From assembly GCA_035935115.1 (NCBI GenBank), contig DASYXK010000020.1, forward strand, positions 1 to 64,000: 64,000 nucleotides of DNA. Direction: 5' to 3'. The notes below the pieces were generated by a model that saw only the letters and a program-made list of their open reading frames with translations, ran no database searches and was not told the origin of the DNA. The DNA comes from TA-20 sp035935115 (GTDB taxonomy: Archaea > Thermoproteota > Nitrososphaeria > Nitrososphaerales > Nitrosopumilaceae). Below are positions 33,760 to 42,863 of the stretch, piece by piece (the first letter of the stretch is position 1; every line of letters begins with the position of its first letter). The translations under genes and the position numbers were made by a program.

Positions 33760-34734
33760 ATGGTTAGTAAGAACAAAGTCATAATGAAAAGATACAAAGT
33801 TGTAATTATTGGTCTTGGTAGAGTAGGCATGGGGTATGGATTAGATCCAAAAAGAACACAGCCTGCTAGTCATATAGCTGCAATAATTAAAAATAAAAAT
33901 TTGCAGTTATCAGCGATTTGTGATTCTGATAAAAATAGAAGATCAGTATTTGTTAAAAATTATGGCAATATAGCACATATCTACGATAATTATTACAAAA
34001 TGATTCAAGATTTGAACAAGAAAATAATTGATTATGACATAATAGTAATAGCGACTCCAGATTCAACTCATAGTAAAATATTAACGTATATCATAAAAAA
34101 TTTGAAAATTCCAAAAAAACAAATAATAATTTTTTGTGAAAAACCACTTGCTCTCAATTCTAAAATTGCTAAGAAATTAAGATTTCTTCCAAGAAATTCA
34201 AATCTCAACGTTGTAGTAAATCACAGTAGAAGATGGAGTAAAGTATGGCAAGAAGCTAAGAGATTAACTGCAAACATTGGCTATATTCAAAAAGCATCTT
34301 TTTATTTTTCTACCTCACCAGAAAATAAAGAAATTTCACAAATTAGAGATGGAATCCATATTGCTGATTTGATCGCATGGCTCAAGATAACAGAAAAAAC
34401 TACAGTGACCAGATTAAAATTACCATACTTCATTTATGATTTTCATTTATGGGGAACTAGAGGTAAAATTGAAGTTTTGAATTGGGGTGAAGTTCTAAAT
34501 TTTTTTAGAGTAGAAAAATCGTCACACTTTCAAGGGTTTAAAGAATTAAAACTAGTTTTTTCAAAAAAAGAGAGAGAATCACTAATGGCAAACACGTATG
34601 AAGAGTTTGTTAAATTTCTAGATGGTAGAAAAAAATCTCTATCTACAAATTTTAATGACGCCATAGATGCGGTAGAAATTTTTGAAAAATGTGTATTTGA
34701 TAAGAAACTATCTATAAATAATACACAAACTTAG
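33760..34734 (+). CDS. Gfo/Idh/MocA-type sugar oxidoreductase
   Basis: A 324-residue two-domain NAD(P)-dependent oxidoreductase. GLGRVGMGYG at 18-27 binds the cofactor, and FCEKPL at 125-130 contains the family-defining EKP with catalytic Lys128. The C-terminal domain is shorter than usual (normally 340-380 total) but keeps the sheet ending in KGFKELKLVFSKK. Such enzymes oxidise or reduce a sugar ring carbon. ATG 33760 is used; ATG 33784 would drop eight residues. The stop is eight bases before the DegT aminotransferase, with which it forms an operon. Confidence 0.85.
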   Translation: MVSKNKVIMKRYKVVIIGLGRVGMGYGLDPKRTQPASHIAAIIKNKNLQLSAICDSDKNRRSVFVKNYGNIAHIYDNYYKMIQDLNKKIIDYDIIVIATPDSTHSKILTYIIKNLKIPKKQIIIFCEKPLALNSKIAKKLRFLPRNSNLNVVVNHSRRWSKVWQEAKRLTANIGYIQKASFYFSTSPENKEISQIRDGIHIADLIAWLKITEKTTVTRLKLPYFIYDFHLWGTRGKIEVLNWGEVLNFFRVEKSSHFQGFKELKLVFSKKERESLMANTYEEFVKFLDGRKKSLSTNFNDAIDAVEIFEKCVFDKKLSINNTQT

Positions 34735-34742
34735 AATTTTCA

Positions 34743-35909
34743 ATGAACCGTTTTGATAATAAAGAAGTGGATGCTGTTAGAAATGTTATAGAAAATGGCA
34801 AATATCTATCAGGTTTTACAACAAAGTACCTAGGAGGGGAAGAAGTACAGAAATTTGAAGAAGAATTTGCAAAGTACGTAGGGGTAAAACATGCACTTAG
34901 TGTAAATTCGGGGACAATGGCACTTTTTATTATTTTTAAAACAGCTATGGAATATGGTAAAAAAATTAAAAACAAAAAATTACAGAAGCCTGACATACAT
35001 ATACCTGCATATACTTTTACGGCTGATGTTAGTGCGGCATTACTAGCAGGAGGAAAAATAGTTTTTGAAGATATTGATAAAATGACATATTGCATGCTGC
35101 CACCCAAGAATCATTCCGCAATTGTAGTTCCCACTCATCTCTTAGGTAATGCAATGTCAAAAGTGAATTTTGGTGAAACAGATTTTTCTGTAGAGGATTG
35201 TTGCCATTCACTTGGAACAACAATTGATGGAAAGAGGGTTGGCGGATTTGGAACAATGAGTATTTTTAGTTTTCAAGAGACAAAGCACATTACTACCTTA
35301 GGAGAAGGTGGTATGATATGTTCTAACAATGAAGAATTAATCAAGATTGCCGCAGCCATTAGAAATCATGCAGAATATTATCAGGAAAGTAACTTTTTAG
35401 GATATAATTTTCGTATGATTGAGGCACAAGCCGCATTTGGAAGAGTTCAACTTAAAAAATTAAAAGCCATTCTTAAATCATTTAGAAATAATGCAAAATA
35501 TATAATTAGTCACCTACCAGACGGAATTTTACCTCCATTTATACCATCAAATGTAGAACATTCATTCTTGATGATTGGTTGTTTATATGATGAAAAATCT
35601 GTTGGTATAAATAAAAAAATATTCTTAGAAAAACTTACTGAAAACAGAAAACACCTTCTGCAAGGTGATGAAAAATCAGACATAAAGGGCATAAATATGA
35701 AATCTGGAAAAATAATAGGAAATGGATATTCAAAACCTCTTTATGAAATTCCTATGTATAGAAAATATAAACCAAAAAACGGGTGTCCTAACGTAGAAGA
35801 TACAATCAAAAAAGCGTTGTGGATGGATATACATCGATTTAGAGAAAGGGAAGAAATTTCAGAAGAATTAGATATTTTATCTGATACTGTGAGAGAATTT
35901 CAGAAATGA
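34743..35909 (+). CDS. DegT/DnrJ/EryC1-type sugar aminotransferase
   Basis: A 388-residue PLP enzyme that transfers an amino group to a 4- or 3-keto nucleotide sugar. The Schiff-base Lys181 is in FQETKHITTLGEGG; NSGTMAL at 55-61 holds the phosphate; EDCCHSLG at 151-158 supplies the Asp that contacts the pyridine. In this operon (oxidoreductase, aminotransferase, CMP-sugar synthetase) it is likely to act on the 4-keto product of the dehydratase at 28397, as LegC or PseC do. Its stop overlaps the next start by four bases. Confidence 0.88.
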   Translation: MNRFDNKEVDAVRNVIENGKYLSGFTTKYLGGEEVQKFEEEFAKYVGVKHALSVNSGTMALFIIFKTAMEYGKKIKNKKLQKPDIHIPAYTFTADVSAALLAGGKIVFEDIDKMTYCMLPPKNHSAIVVPTHLLGNAMSKVNFGETDFSVEDCCHSLGTTIDGKRVGGFGTMSIFSFQETKHITTLGEGGMICSNNEELIKIAAAIRNHAEYYQESNFLGYNFRMIEAQAAFGRVQLKKLKAILKSFRNNAKYIISHLPDGILPPFIPSNVEHSFLMIGCLYDEKSVGINKKIFLEKLTENRKHLLQGDEKSDIKGINMKSGKIIGNGYSKPLYEIPMYRKYKPKNGCPNVEDTIKKALWMDIHRFREREEISEELDILSDTVREFQK

Positions 35910-36610
35910 CGGTAGCTATTATTACAGCTAGATCTGGTTCAAAATCTTTACCTAATAAAAATATACAAGAATTAGGAGGCATTCCTTTACTTGCTTGGAC
36001 AATAAAGGCCATAAGCAAATCCAAATTAGTAAGTAACATAATTCTATCAACTGATTCTGACGATTATTTTAGAATAGGTTCTAAATTTAACAACAAGTTG
36101 ATTTACCATAAAAGACCACCACCTTTAGCAGAAGACGTACCATCAGAATTTGTGATACTTGATGTGATGAATACATTAAAACAATACTTTGATAATCCAT
36201 TATTAGTATTAGTACAACCTACAACTCCTTTCATCACCTACTCAGATATTGACGAGTGTATTAAAAAAATGATGAATAATCCTAATGTTAATAGTTGTAT
36301 TACAGTAAAATCTGTATCAGAATATCCTGAATGGCAACTTGTGAATAAGGAAGGTCATACTGACATTTGTGTATCAGGAATTCTTTCTGGAGAGATTTCA
36401 GTTAGACAAAACCTGAGAAAAAGATGGATACCAAATGGAGGAGTATATGTTATAAGAAAAACATTTCTTGAAAAAACTGGAAAAATTGTAGATGAAGAAG
36501 GAATACTGATTCATGAGATGCCAAAAATACGAAGTGTTGACATAAATGATCAAGAGGATTTTACCCTTTGTGAAGCATTAGTTAACTCTGGTTTTATTGT
36601 TAATGAGTAA
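35906..36610 (+). CDS. CMP-sugar synthetase (acylneuraminate cytidylyltransferase type)
   Basis: A 234-residue NeuA/LegF/PseF-type enzyme. The nucleotide-binding block IITARSGSKSLPNKNIQELGG at residues 5-25 is split in the family pattern ARSGSK and KNI, and VQPTTPFI and a later VDINDQEDF close the active site. It activates a nonulosonic acid with CTP. Translationally coupled to the aminotransferase (ATGA overlap). With NeuB and the 2-epimerase, it completes a route from amino sugar to CMP-nonulosonic acid. Confidence 0.9.
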   Translation: MTVAIITARSGSKSLPNKNIQELGGIPLLAWTIKAISKSKLVSNIILSTDSDDYFRIGSKFNNKLIYHKRPPPLAEDVPSEFVILDVMNTLKQYFDNPLLVLVQPTTPFITYSDIDECIKKMMNNPNVNSCITVKSVSEYPEWQLVNKEGHTDICVSGILSGEISVRQNLRKRWIPNGGVYVIRKTFLEKTGKIVDEEGILIHEMPKIRSVDINDQEDFTLCEALVNSGFIVNE

Positions 36611-36763
36611 TTGTAAATTAAAACAAAGTTATTTTTAAACATGTTTTATAATTTGATTTGCTCCAAATAATGATCTAAAATATGATTTATTTTCTGAATC
36701 GTCGATAAAAATTTGTATCATTATTTTTATTGATTTTTAGATATCAAAATACAGTACAACAAG

Positions 36764-36772
36764 CTTATATTA
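36764..36772 (+). promoter_or_regulatory. TATA-like box ahead of the small gene at 36796
   Basis: CTTATATTA is centred 28 bases ahead of ATG 36796; no comparable box is seen before GTG 37010. So the downstream DUF115 frame probably depends on this promoter. Confidence 0.55.
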
Positions 36773-36795
36773 CCTCTTTAGTAAAAAATTTTTAA

Positions 36796-36969
36796 ATGAA
36801 GAAAAAACTCTTAAAAGGAAATTATCTCCCAGAATCCAATCCAGAAATGGAAGAAAAGAATTCATCTTCATCTACCACAACACATGAATTTGAAAAGAAG
36901 GCAATTGAAAGGCTTGGTGGAAGCATAGCTTTCGTAAGGGGAGGAAAGTTATACGACGAAAATAACTGA
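36796..36969 (+). CDS. 57-residue leader frame, probably the N-terminus of a frameshifted DUF115 protein
   Basis: Starts at ATG 36796 behind a well-spaced TATA box and ends at TGA 36967. It has a Ser/Thr-rich stretch (EKNSSSSTTTHEF) and a helical part EKKAIERLGGSIAFV. Skipping one A at about 36961 would continue KLYDE into ITDDELLDLVSESTTR, the open frame that leads into the DUF115 gene. I therefore read it as the first 55 residues of a 348-residue protein. Independent existence is the alternative. Confidence 0.5.
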   Translation: MKKKLLKGNYLPESNPEMEEKNSSSSTTTHEFEKKAIERLGGSIAFVRGGKLYDENN

Positions 36970-37009
36970 TGATGAATTACTAGATTTAGTAAGTGAAAGT
37001 ACAACAAGG

Positions 37010-37843
37010 GTGAAAGGATCATCATGGTTAGAAAATATAAGATATAATGAAAAGCATTATGGATTTAAGGAAACCTTTAAAATTTCAAACCATGGTAGAA
37101 AATCACTTGTCTTAGCAGCCGGACCAAGTTTCAAGCGATTCAATCAAAAAAGTATGGAAAAAATCATAAGTAGAAGAAATGATCTTACAATTATTGCATG
37201 TGATGGAGCTCTTCCCGTTTTATCTCAATTTAATTGCATCCCAGACTACGTTGTTACAGTAGATCCACTTCAGATAGTTTCCGATTTCTATAAAAAATCT
37301 AGGAATATTCTGAAAAATGTCACAGCCATACTATCTACTACTACTCATCCTGACGTAGTTGAAGAATGTATTACAGCAAATCTCAATATAAAATGGATTC
37401 AGCCTTTTTTTAATGATGGTAATAACACCAATTTTTTTAGACGTGGAGTAACATCTTTAAAAATGGGAGGCAATGTCGGGACTACATCATATTTGTTCTC
37501 AGCCTTGTTATTGAAAAGTAAATTTATTGGATTAATGGGAATTGAGTTTGCTTGGAGTGACGAAACACCTTACTACGATACTCAGTACTACAAAAATTTG
37601 CTTAATGTACTAGATGATGATCATGAAAAGGCGATCAAACATTATGTACATGTTAAAAATCCAAGAGATGGAAAAACGTATGTTGCAGATCCAGTTTATT
37701 ATGCATATAGTCTTATGTTTAAAGAAATATGGAATGAATTACCACAGAGTGTGAGGAAAAATACATTCAGTTTAACTCCTCAAGGTATTGTAAATATTGA
37801 CCATTTAAAATATATTAATATTGACGAATACCTTAACTTGTAA
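37010..37843 (+). CDS. DUF115/Maf-like glycosyltransferase family protein
   Basis: A 277-residue frame from GTG 37010; a coding-like stretch runs 24 codons further upstream but contains no ATG, GTG or TTG. The core has SLVLAAGPS at about 29-37, then a LTIIACDGALPVL block, PDYVVTVDP, and GGNVGTTSYLFSALLLKSKFIGLMG, the DUF115 pattern shared with Maf flagellin-glycosylation proteins and MptE-like enzymes. Maf proteins use CMP-nonulosonic acids as donors. It follows a CMP-sugar synthetase gene, so a transferase for that donor is a reasonable reading. The stop is three bases ahead of the radical SAM start. Confidence 0.75.
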   Translation: MKGSSWLENIRYNEKHYGFKETFKISNHGRKSLVLAAGPSFKRFNQKSMEKIISRRNDLTIIACDGALPVLSQFNCIPDYVVTVDPLQIVSDFYKKSRNILKNVTAILSTTTHPDVVEECITANLNIKWIQPFFNDGNNTNFFRRGVTSLKMGGNVGTTSYLFSALLLKSKFIGLMGIEFAWSDETPYYDTQYYKNLLNVLDDDHEKAIKHYVHVKNPRDGKTYVADPVYYAYSLMFKEIWNELPQSVRKNTFSLTPQGIVNIDHLKYINIDEYLNL

Positions 37844-37846
37844 ACA

Positions 37847-39445
37847 TTGAAAGTTCTGTTCATAAATCCCATTGTTAGATATTTTGATTACCCTAGACAT
37901 GTGCCATTAGGAATTCTTCAGATTATCTCCATACTTGAAAGAGATCACAAATGGGTAAAGTTTCAACTCTATGATGCCAATGCACATAGAATTGATGATG
38001 TAAATCATGGGAATACAGATGGCCTTGACGAAGTTCTCAGATCAGATGACTTTGATGTTGTTGCTATTGGTGGATTAATCACTGGTTATAATTACATAAA
38101 GCAAGCAGTTCGACGTGTGAAGGAATTCCAACCGCATGTAAAAATCGTTGCAGGTGGCGGATTTTATTCCTCAATGCCCTATGAAATGATGAATTTCCTT
38201 CCTGAGATCGATTATGGTGTGACTGGTGAAGCATATCTTACATTTCCTGAATTGTTAAAAGCTATTAAAAATAATGAAGATGTTACTGATGTAAAAGGAA
38301 TTTTTTATCGCAGGGATAGTAGTATAAAATTTTCACAGCCACGAGAATTGATTCCCGAAATGGATTGGTTACCATTTCCTTCCTACAAGTACGCGCCATT
38401 AGAGATTTACTTCAAGTACTCTGAACTACTCTTGAGTGAAATATCTATGACTTCAAAAAAGAGACTAGATGCATGTTTTAGTCTTTCCTGTCCTTTCCTG
38501 TGTAGATTTTGTTGGGATCTAGGTATTACTTCCAACTACGAAATTAACATGGTAGATGGAAAACCCCAATATGATGGAGGAAGACCAGGACGAAAAAGTA
38601 TCGTAAGACAGCATTCACCAGAGTACATAGCCAGATACATTGAATATTTACGCAGAGAATTCTTAGACATACCAAGGGATGACGAAGGAGGTGGAATAGG
38701 TGATCCTATAGATTTCTTAGGTTGGTCAGATGAAAACATAGTAGCACATGACGCTCAAACTGGTTTCACATGGCTCAAAGAGATAAGAGAAGAGTTATGG
38801 AAAAAAGATCTTGTTGCAGAATGTGTAAAGAGAGGAGTTGCCCATGATCCAAGTTTCTGTAACGGTCCTCATTTTGGCGGTACAAGCCATGCAGGCCTTG
38901 TCAATAAGGAGATGTTAAAGACTTTGAGAGACATAGGATTCACATATTTGGATTATGGACTAGAACATTGGGATAGTAAAATTCTCAAGAGTATAGGAAA
39001 AGGAAGCACCCCAGATACTAACAAAAGAGCTGTCAATTGGACACTTGAGATGGGAATAAGACCCATACCTAATCAGATAATTATGTTTCCAGATGAAAGC
39101 TGGGAAACACTGAATACTATGCTGGACGCAATGAAAGAAACAGGCATTGTTAGCATGCCATTCATTTGTACGCCATACCCTGGTTCAGAATGGTATACAA
39201 AGTATAAAGAATATGTCAAAGAACAATATGATGGTAACTTAGAAAAATTTGTTTCTGACCTTGAAGACGCAACAAAACCTACTGCATTATTAACTAAGAG
39301 ATTTACTCCTGCTGAAGCAGTAGGAATACAGCACATAATAGGCCATGCGGCAATTAGTAGAGATTTCAATAACGCCAAAAGACTTTTGTCATTGTCAAAG
39401 AAAATGAAAGAAAGTCAATATGTTCAAGATCAAATTTCAAGTTAA
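37847..39445 (+). CDS. B12-binding radical SAM enzyme
   Basis: A 532-residue protein with an N-terminal cobalamin-binding domain (FDVVAIGGLITGYNY at about 69-83 and VKIVAGGGFYSSMPYE at 98-113) and a radical SAM core. The cluster motif is Cys215-x3-Cys219-x2-Cys222 in CPFLCRFCWD. The extra-long insert after it (about 235-290) is unusual. Members of this class methylate, rearrange or cleave unactivated carbon centres, some in glycan or lipid pathways. It starts at TTG 37847, three bases after the DUF115 stop, so it is cotranscribed with it and may modify the sugar or the glycoprotein. Confidence 0.88.
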   Translation: MKVLFINPIVRYFDYPRHVPLGILQIISILERDHKWVKFQLYDANAHRIDDVNHGNTDGLDEVLRSDDFDVVAIGGLITGYNYIKQAVRRVKEFQPHVKIVAGGGFYSSMPYEMMNFLPEIDYGVTGEAYLTFPELLKAIKNNEDVTDVKGIFYRRDSSIKFSQPRELIPEMDWLPFPSYKYAPLEIYFKYSELLLSEISMTSKKRLDACFSLSCPFLCRFCWDLGITSNYEINMVDGKPQYDGGRPGRKSIVRQHSPEYIARYIEYLRREFLDIPRDDEGGGIGDPIDFLGWSDENIVAHDAQTGFTWLKEIREELWKKDLVAECVKRGVAHDPSFCNGPHFGGTSHAGLVNKEMLKTLRDIGFTYLDYGLEHWDSKILKSIGKGSTPDTNKRAVNWTLEMGIRPIPNQIIMFPDESWETLNTMLDAMKETGIVSMPFICTPYPGSEWYTKYKEYVKEQYDGNLEKFVSDLEDATKPTALLTKRFTPAEAVGIQHIIGHAAISRDFNNAKRLLSLSKKMKESQYVQDQISS

Positions 39446-39476
39446 TTTATTGCTGGTTAGTGAAAATAGAAAGAAA

Positions 39477-40769
39477 TTAGTTTTTATCCAATAATTTCAT
39501 AATTTCATCACAAATCCTTTCTGTTGCACGGCCATCAGATTTGTACAGAAATTCTCTAATGAATAACTCGCGTTGTTGTTCATATTTAGGATTTGTTGAT
39601 AAGGCATTATGAATCGTGTTGATAAGATCAGCAGAATCATTACATTCTAGAGCTAGACCTCTTTGTACAAATGGATCTTTCTCATAATTGAAAAAATTAC
39701 ATAGAATTATTGGCTTTTTTGCCAGTATAGAATATACATCAGCTGTAGTGAATTGAAAAGAAAGTACAACATCAGCATTCTCTACAAATTCTTGTATGTT
39801 ACCATTTTTATAAACAGGTATTGAAGGATCTATTGAGTTTATCAAAGATTGATATTCTGAAAGAACGGAATATGATGGATGAATTTTAACTACAAGTGAC
39901 ATTTCTTGTTTATTTTCAAAAATTGTTTTTACAATTTGTGTAATAGTAGTATCTCTTTGTGTTCTTGTCCAGAATCCATGTTCATATTTAGGGGTAGGTG
40001 CAAATAATATGCGTATTTTATTACCTTTAACATAATCTTTTTTTATTGAAAGTTTGTGAAAAAATTCATCATATATAGGATTTCCCGTTATTACGAATTG
40101 TGATCTTTCAAATCCGCCATCAAGATAGTCATTTAGTAAATTTTCATTATCAAGAAAATGCAAAGTACCTCCGAATCTAGAGTCAAAAAAAATTCTAGTA
40201 CTGGAAAGAAAAAGTTTCAGTAGAATAAAAAAATTTTTAAATATTTGTAAAATACTCCATTTCATTGCTCTTTGTGTTCGTACCAAGAAAAGATATTTGT
40301 AAACAAAGAATCTACCTCTTCTCATAAATTGTTTTTTATTTTGACCAGTATCTGTTGGAATTGAACTTTCAAAAAAACGGGTTATATATGATTTTATGAG
40401 TGTTAATCTATTAGTTTTAAAATTAAAGCCAGTTGTAACATGAGAAACTACTGGAATATTTAGAAATTTTCCAGCTAAAGAAAATGCATAATCAATAAAA
40501 CCCCATCCCGTGGTTGCATAAATTATATCTGGTTTTTCTTTTTTTAAAACCTCAAAAGCATTGTTATAATCATGAATACTCGATATAAAAGAATCTGAAT
40601 CTGATGTTAGTAATGAATCAAGTTTATCCGGACTATAGATAAACCAGGTAATATGTACAATGATTCCCCTAGTTTTTAGTTCAGATACTATACTATGGAG
40701 TACCATAGTAGTTACTGATGTTACATCAGGCATAACATGCACCGGTGCGAAAATTTTTATTGTTTGCAC
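39477..40769 (-). CDS. Capsule-type GT-B glycosyltransferase/polymerase (KpsS or CDP-glycerol transferase-like)
   Basis: A 430-residue GT-B-fold protein from GTG 40769. The N-terminal half has a glycosyltransferase-4-like YATTGWGFIDYAF site; the C-terminal half has the donor-site pattern VVKIHPSYS followed by PVYKNGNIQEFVENADVVLSFQFTTA, in which KIHP, the aspartate ADV and the S-x-T-T-A loop recall CDP-glycerol:polyglycerolphosphate and capsule/polysialic acid transferases. A TATA-like box lies 26 bases upstream (40790-40799, minus). It probably transfers or polymerises a sugar in the surface glycan. Confidence 0.75.
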   Translation of the reverse strand: MQTIKIFAPVHVMPDVTSVTTMVLHSIVSELKTRGIIVHITWFIYSPDKLDSLLTSDSDSFISSIHDYNNAFEVLKKEKPDIIYATTGWGFIDYAFSLAGKFLNIPVVSHVTTGFNFKTNRLTLIKSYITRFFESSIPTDTGQNKKQFMRRGRFFVYKYLFLVRTQRAMKWSILQIFKNFFILLKLFLSSTRIFFDSRFGGTLHFLDNENLLNDYLDGGFERSQFVITGNPIYDEFFHKLSIKKDYVKGNKIRILFAPTPKYEHGFWTRTQRDTTITQIVKTIFENKQEMSLVVKIHPSYSVLSEYQSLINSIDPSIPVYKNGNIQEFVENADVVLSFQFTTADVYSILAKKPIILCNFFNYEKDPFVQRGLALECNDSADLINTIHNALSTNPKYEQQRELFIREFLYKSDGRATERICDEIMKLLDKN

Positions 40770-40789
40770 AAACGATCTGTCACAATGTA

Positions 40790-40799
40790 TGATAAATAT
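40790..40799 (-). promoter_or_regulatory. TATA-like box for the glycosyltransferase at 39477
   Basis: Read as ATATTTATCA on the minus strand, 26 bases ahead of GTG 40769. It faces the opposite promoter at 40942, so this AT-rich stretch of 200 bases is a divergent promoter region. Confidence 0.5.
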
Positions 40800-40941
40800 C
40801 TACAGATGAATTGATTACAACCAATAGCTTTGTGTTAGAATTTATCATATAATAGTTGTAATAGTATGTTTTTAATTATTTTAATAATTTTTTAATTTCC
40901 TAAAATTCGATAACACTATGAATAACATTATCGTTCAAACA

Positions 40942-40950
40942 ACTTTAAAT
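40942..40950 (+). promoter_or_regulatory. TATA-like box for the GT-B protein at 40973
   Basis: ACTTTAAAT is centred 27 bases ahead of ATG 40973. The alternative GTG 40967 is two codons earlier. Confidence 0.5.
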
Positions 40951-40972
40951 TAATTATTAACACCTAGTGTTT

Positions 40973-42838
40973 ATGATCGATACATTAATCCTAGTGGAAG
41001 GTAATCATGATATTGAAGTACTTAAGGATTCGATCATAAACTTAAAAGATGCAAAAATAATAACTTTTGATTTCCTTGCTCATAAATCACTAAAATCATT
41101 AGGAATATCACATGTTATTATTGAAGATTATTTCAATTCGGACGACGAAGAAAAGATTGACAATGAGGCAATAGAATTATCAACTGGATGGTATAAACAT
41201 AGGGATTTTAGCATATTGGAATATGATGGATTAAACTTAGGTTCACTTCTTGAAACTGAATGTTTGGTGTATTTTTTTCTACATCTAAAAAGAATCTTAG
41301 GAGTAAAAAGAGTTCTAGAAAAAGAAAGACCTAGAAAGATAATAGGAGCATATCTTTCCAATTTTATTGATTCAGTATGTAAAGATAAAGTAGAAACTAC
41401 CCTTTTTCAATCAAAATTTTCATCCTCATTATATTATGATTCATTTGAGATACCAGTTAACATAGGTCATCAAACTAAATCAATCAAGATTTCAAGAGAG
41501 TCTTTTATGAAAATAAAAAAAATTGTCGAATTTATTACTAATTTATTTTTCCACTTTAAACCAGATTCACAAGAGATAGCAAATAAAAATCCAATTTTAT
41601 TGTTAGATTTTAATCCCGTTCATTATGAAGATATGTTAAAAGCATTATCGCGTAACAATAAAATTCTGTTATTAAACCAAAGAAGACCAGCTATTTTTAA
41701 TTTAGAAAGCTTTAGAATAGTCAAAAATTCCAAATGTAAAATAATACAATTAGATGATCATATGGATCCTAATACATCACTTGAGATAGCAAGTAAAGTA
41801 GATGATTTAAAGAAAAAATTAAACATGATTTGGTCAAACACGAAAACCTTAGAAAAAACATTCTCAATAGAAGAAATTTCATTTTGGAATGCTATCAAAG
41901 AGGAATTTATTTTCATTATATCTAAAAGGTTTCAGGAAAGCATTAGAAGGTTAATTCTATTACAGAAATTATTTGATAGTATTAAATTTAAGAGTATTAT
42001 AGAATGGTCTCACTTGGGAATAGAAGACAAGCCAGTGCTTTATGTTGCAAATAAAAAGAAAATCCCTATTATTTTCTTACAACACGCTCTTGAATTACTT
42101 AATGAAAAATTTGAAAAATATATTCCATTTTTGACTATATTACCTTCTTGCGGAGCTAAAGAAGCAGTTTGGGGAAGCATAATGAAAGAGTATATTCTAG
42201 ATCATAAAATTAAACCAGAAGAGGTTATAGAAATAGGAAGCCCAAGACATGATATATTTTTCAAAAGAAAATCTCGAACTATTTACAATAATACGATCTT
42301 AATAACAATAAGTCCATTTGTGTACATTAAATTTGCTGCTGCCGATACAAAATCATATGAATACTTAGAAGAATGTATTAAAAAGATTATTTATGGAATA
42401 AAAAAAATCTCAAACAAAAAAATCATTATAAAACTTCATCCTGCCAAGTCTTATTATGATATAAAACCATTAATACGACAAATCGATCCTTCAATTCCAA
42501 TATATCAACATCGAAATATAATAGATTTGATAGAATCATGTGATGTCATGATTACATTAAATTATACAACTGCGTTGTTAGAAGCAATGATTTTAAACAA
42601 ACCTACTATGTTAATTGAAACTGAAAAACAAAGTATAGGTGAAGAAAACATGTTTAAGAGAGGTACGTCGATTTATGTTCCTAATATTAATGAAATAGAA
42701 TCAAAATTAAATGATTTGATTCTTAATGATAAAATTCGTAAAGAATTAATTCAAAAAGGTCAAGAATTTGTCAATGATTACTTTGTAAATCATGGTACTG
42801 CTTCAGAACATTTAGCTAAAATATTAGAAAATTATTAA
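40973..42838 (+). CDS. Large GT-B glycosyltransferase-like protein (polysialyltransferase/capsule type)
   Basis: A 621-residue protein. The C-terminal third resembles the protein at 39477: KLHPAKSYYD, PIYQHRNIIDLIESCDVMITLNYTTALLEAM and KPTMLIETE, the donor-binding half of capsule-type GT-B enzymes. The N-terminal 280 residues are different and carry a DXD-poor, Lys-rich domain that I cannot assign. The middle has FLQHALELLNEKFEKY, similar to the QH loop in PST-type sialyltransferases. With the nonulosonic-acid genes nearby, a CMP-sugar could be the donor, but CDP-polyols or UDP-sugars are also possible. Confidence 0.7.
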   Translation: MIDTLILVEGNHDIEVLKDSIINLKDAKIITFDFLAHKSLKSLGISHVIIEDYFNSDDEEKIDNEAIELSTGWYKHRDFSILEYDGLNLGSLLETECLVYFFLHLKRILGVKRVLEKERPRKIIGAYLSNFIDSVCKDKVETTLFQSKFSSSLYYDSFEIPVNIGHQTKSIKISRESFMKIKKIVEFITNLFFHFKPDSQEIANKNPILLLDFNPVHYEDMLKALSRNNKILLLNQRRPAIFNLESFRIVKNSKCKIIQLDDHMDPNTSLEIASKVDDLKKKLNMIWSNTKTLEKTFSIEEISFWNAIKEEFIFIISKRFQESIRRLILLQKLFDSIKFKSIIEWSHLGIEDKPVLYVANKKKIPIIFLQHALELLNEKFEKYIPFLTILPSCGAKEAVWGSIMKEYILDHKIKPEEVIEIGSPRHDIFFKRKSRTIYNNTILITISPFVYIKFAAADTKSYEYLEECIKKIIYGIKKISNKKIIIKLHPAKSYYDIKPLIRQIDPSIPIYQHRNIIDLIESCDVMITLNYTTALLEAMILNKPTMLIETEKQSIGEENMFKRGTSIYVPNINEIESKLNDLILNDKIRKELIQKGQEFVNDYFVNHGTASEHLAKILENY

Positions 42839-42863
42839 TTTCATATCTATTATATATTATAAA

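Noticed and set aside
40973..41100. Toprim-like start (ILVEGNHDIEVLKD) of the GT-B protein
   Set aside because: It resembles the first Toprim strand, but the later DxD of Toprim is not visible and the context is glycan synthesis.
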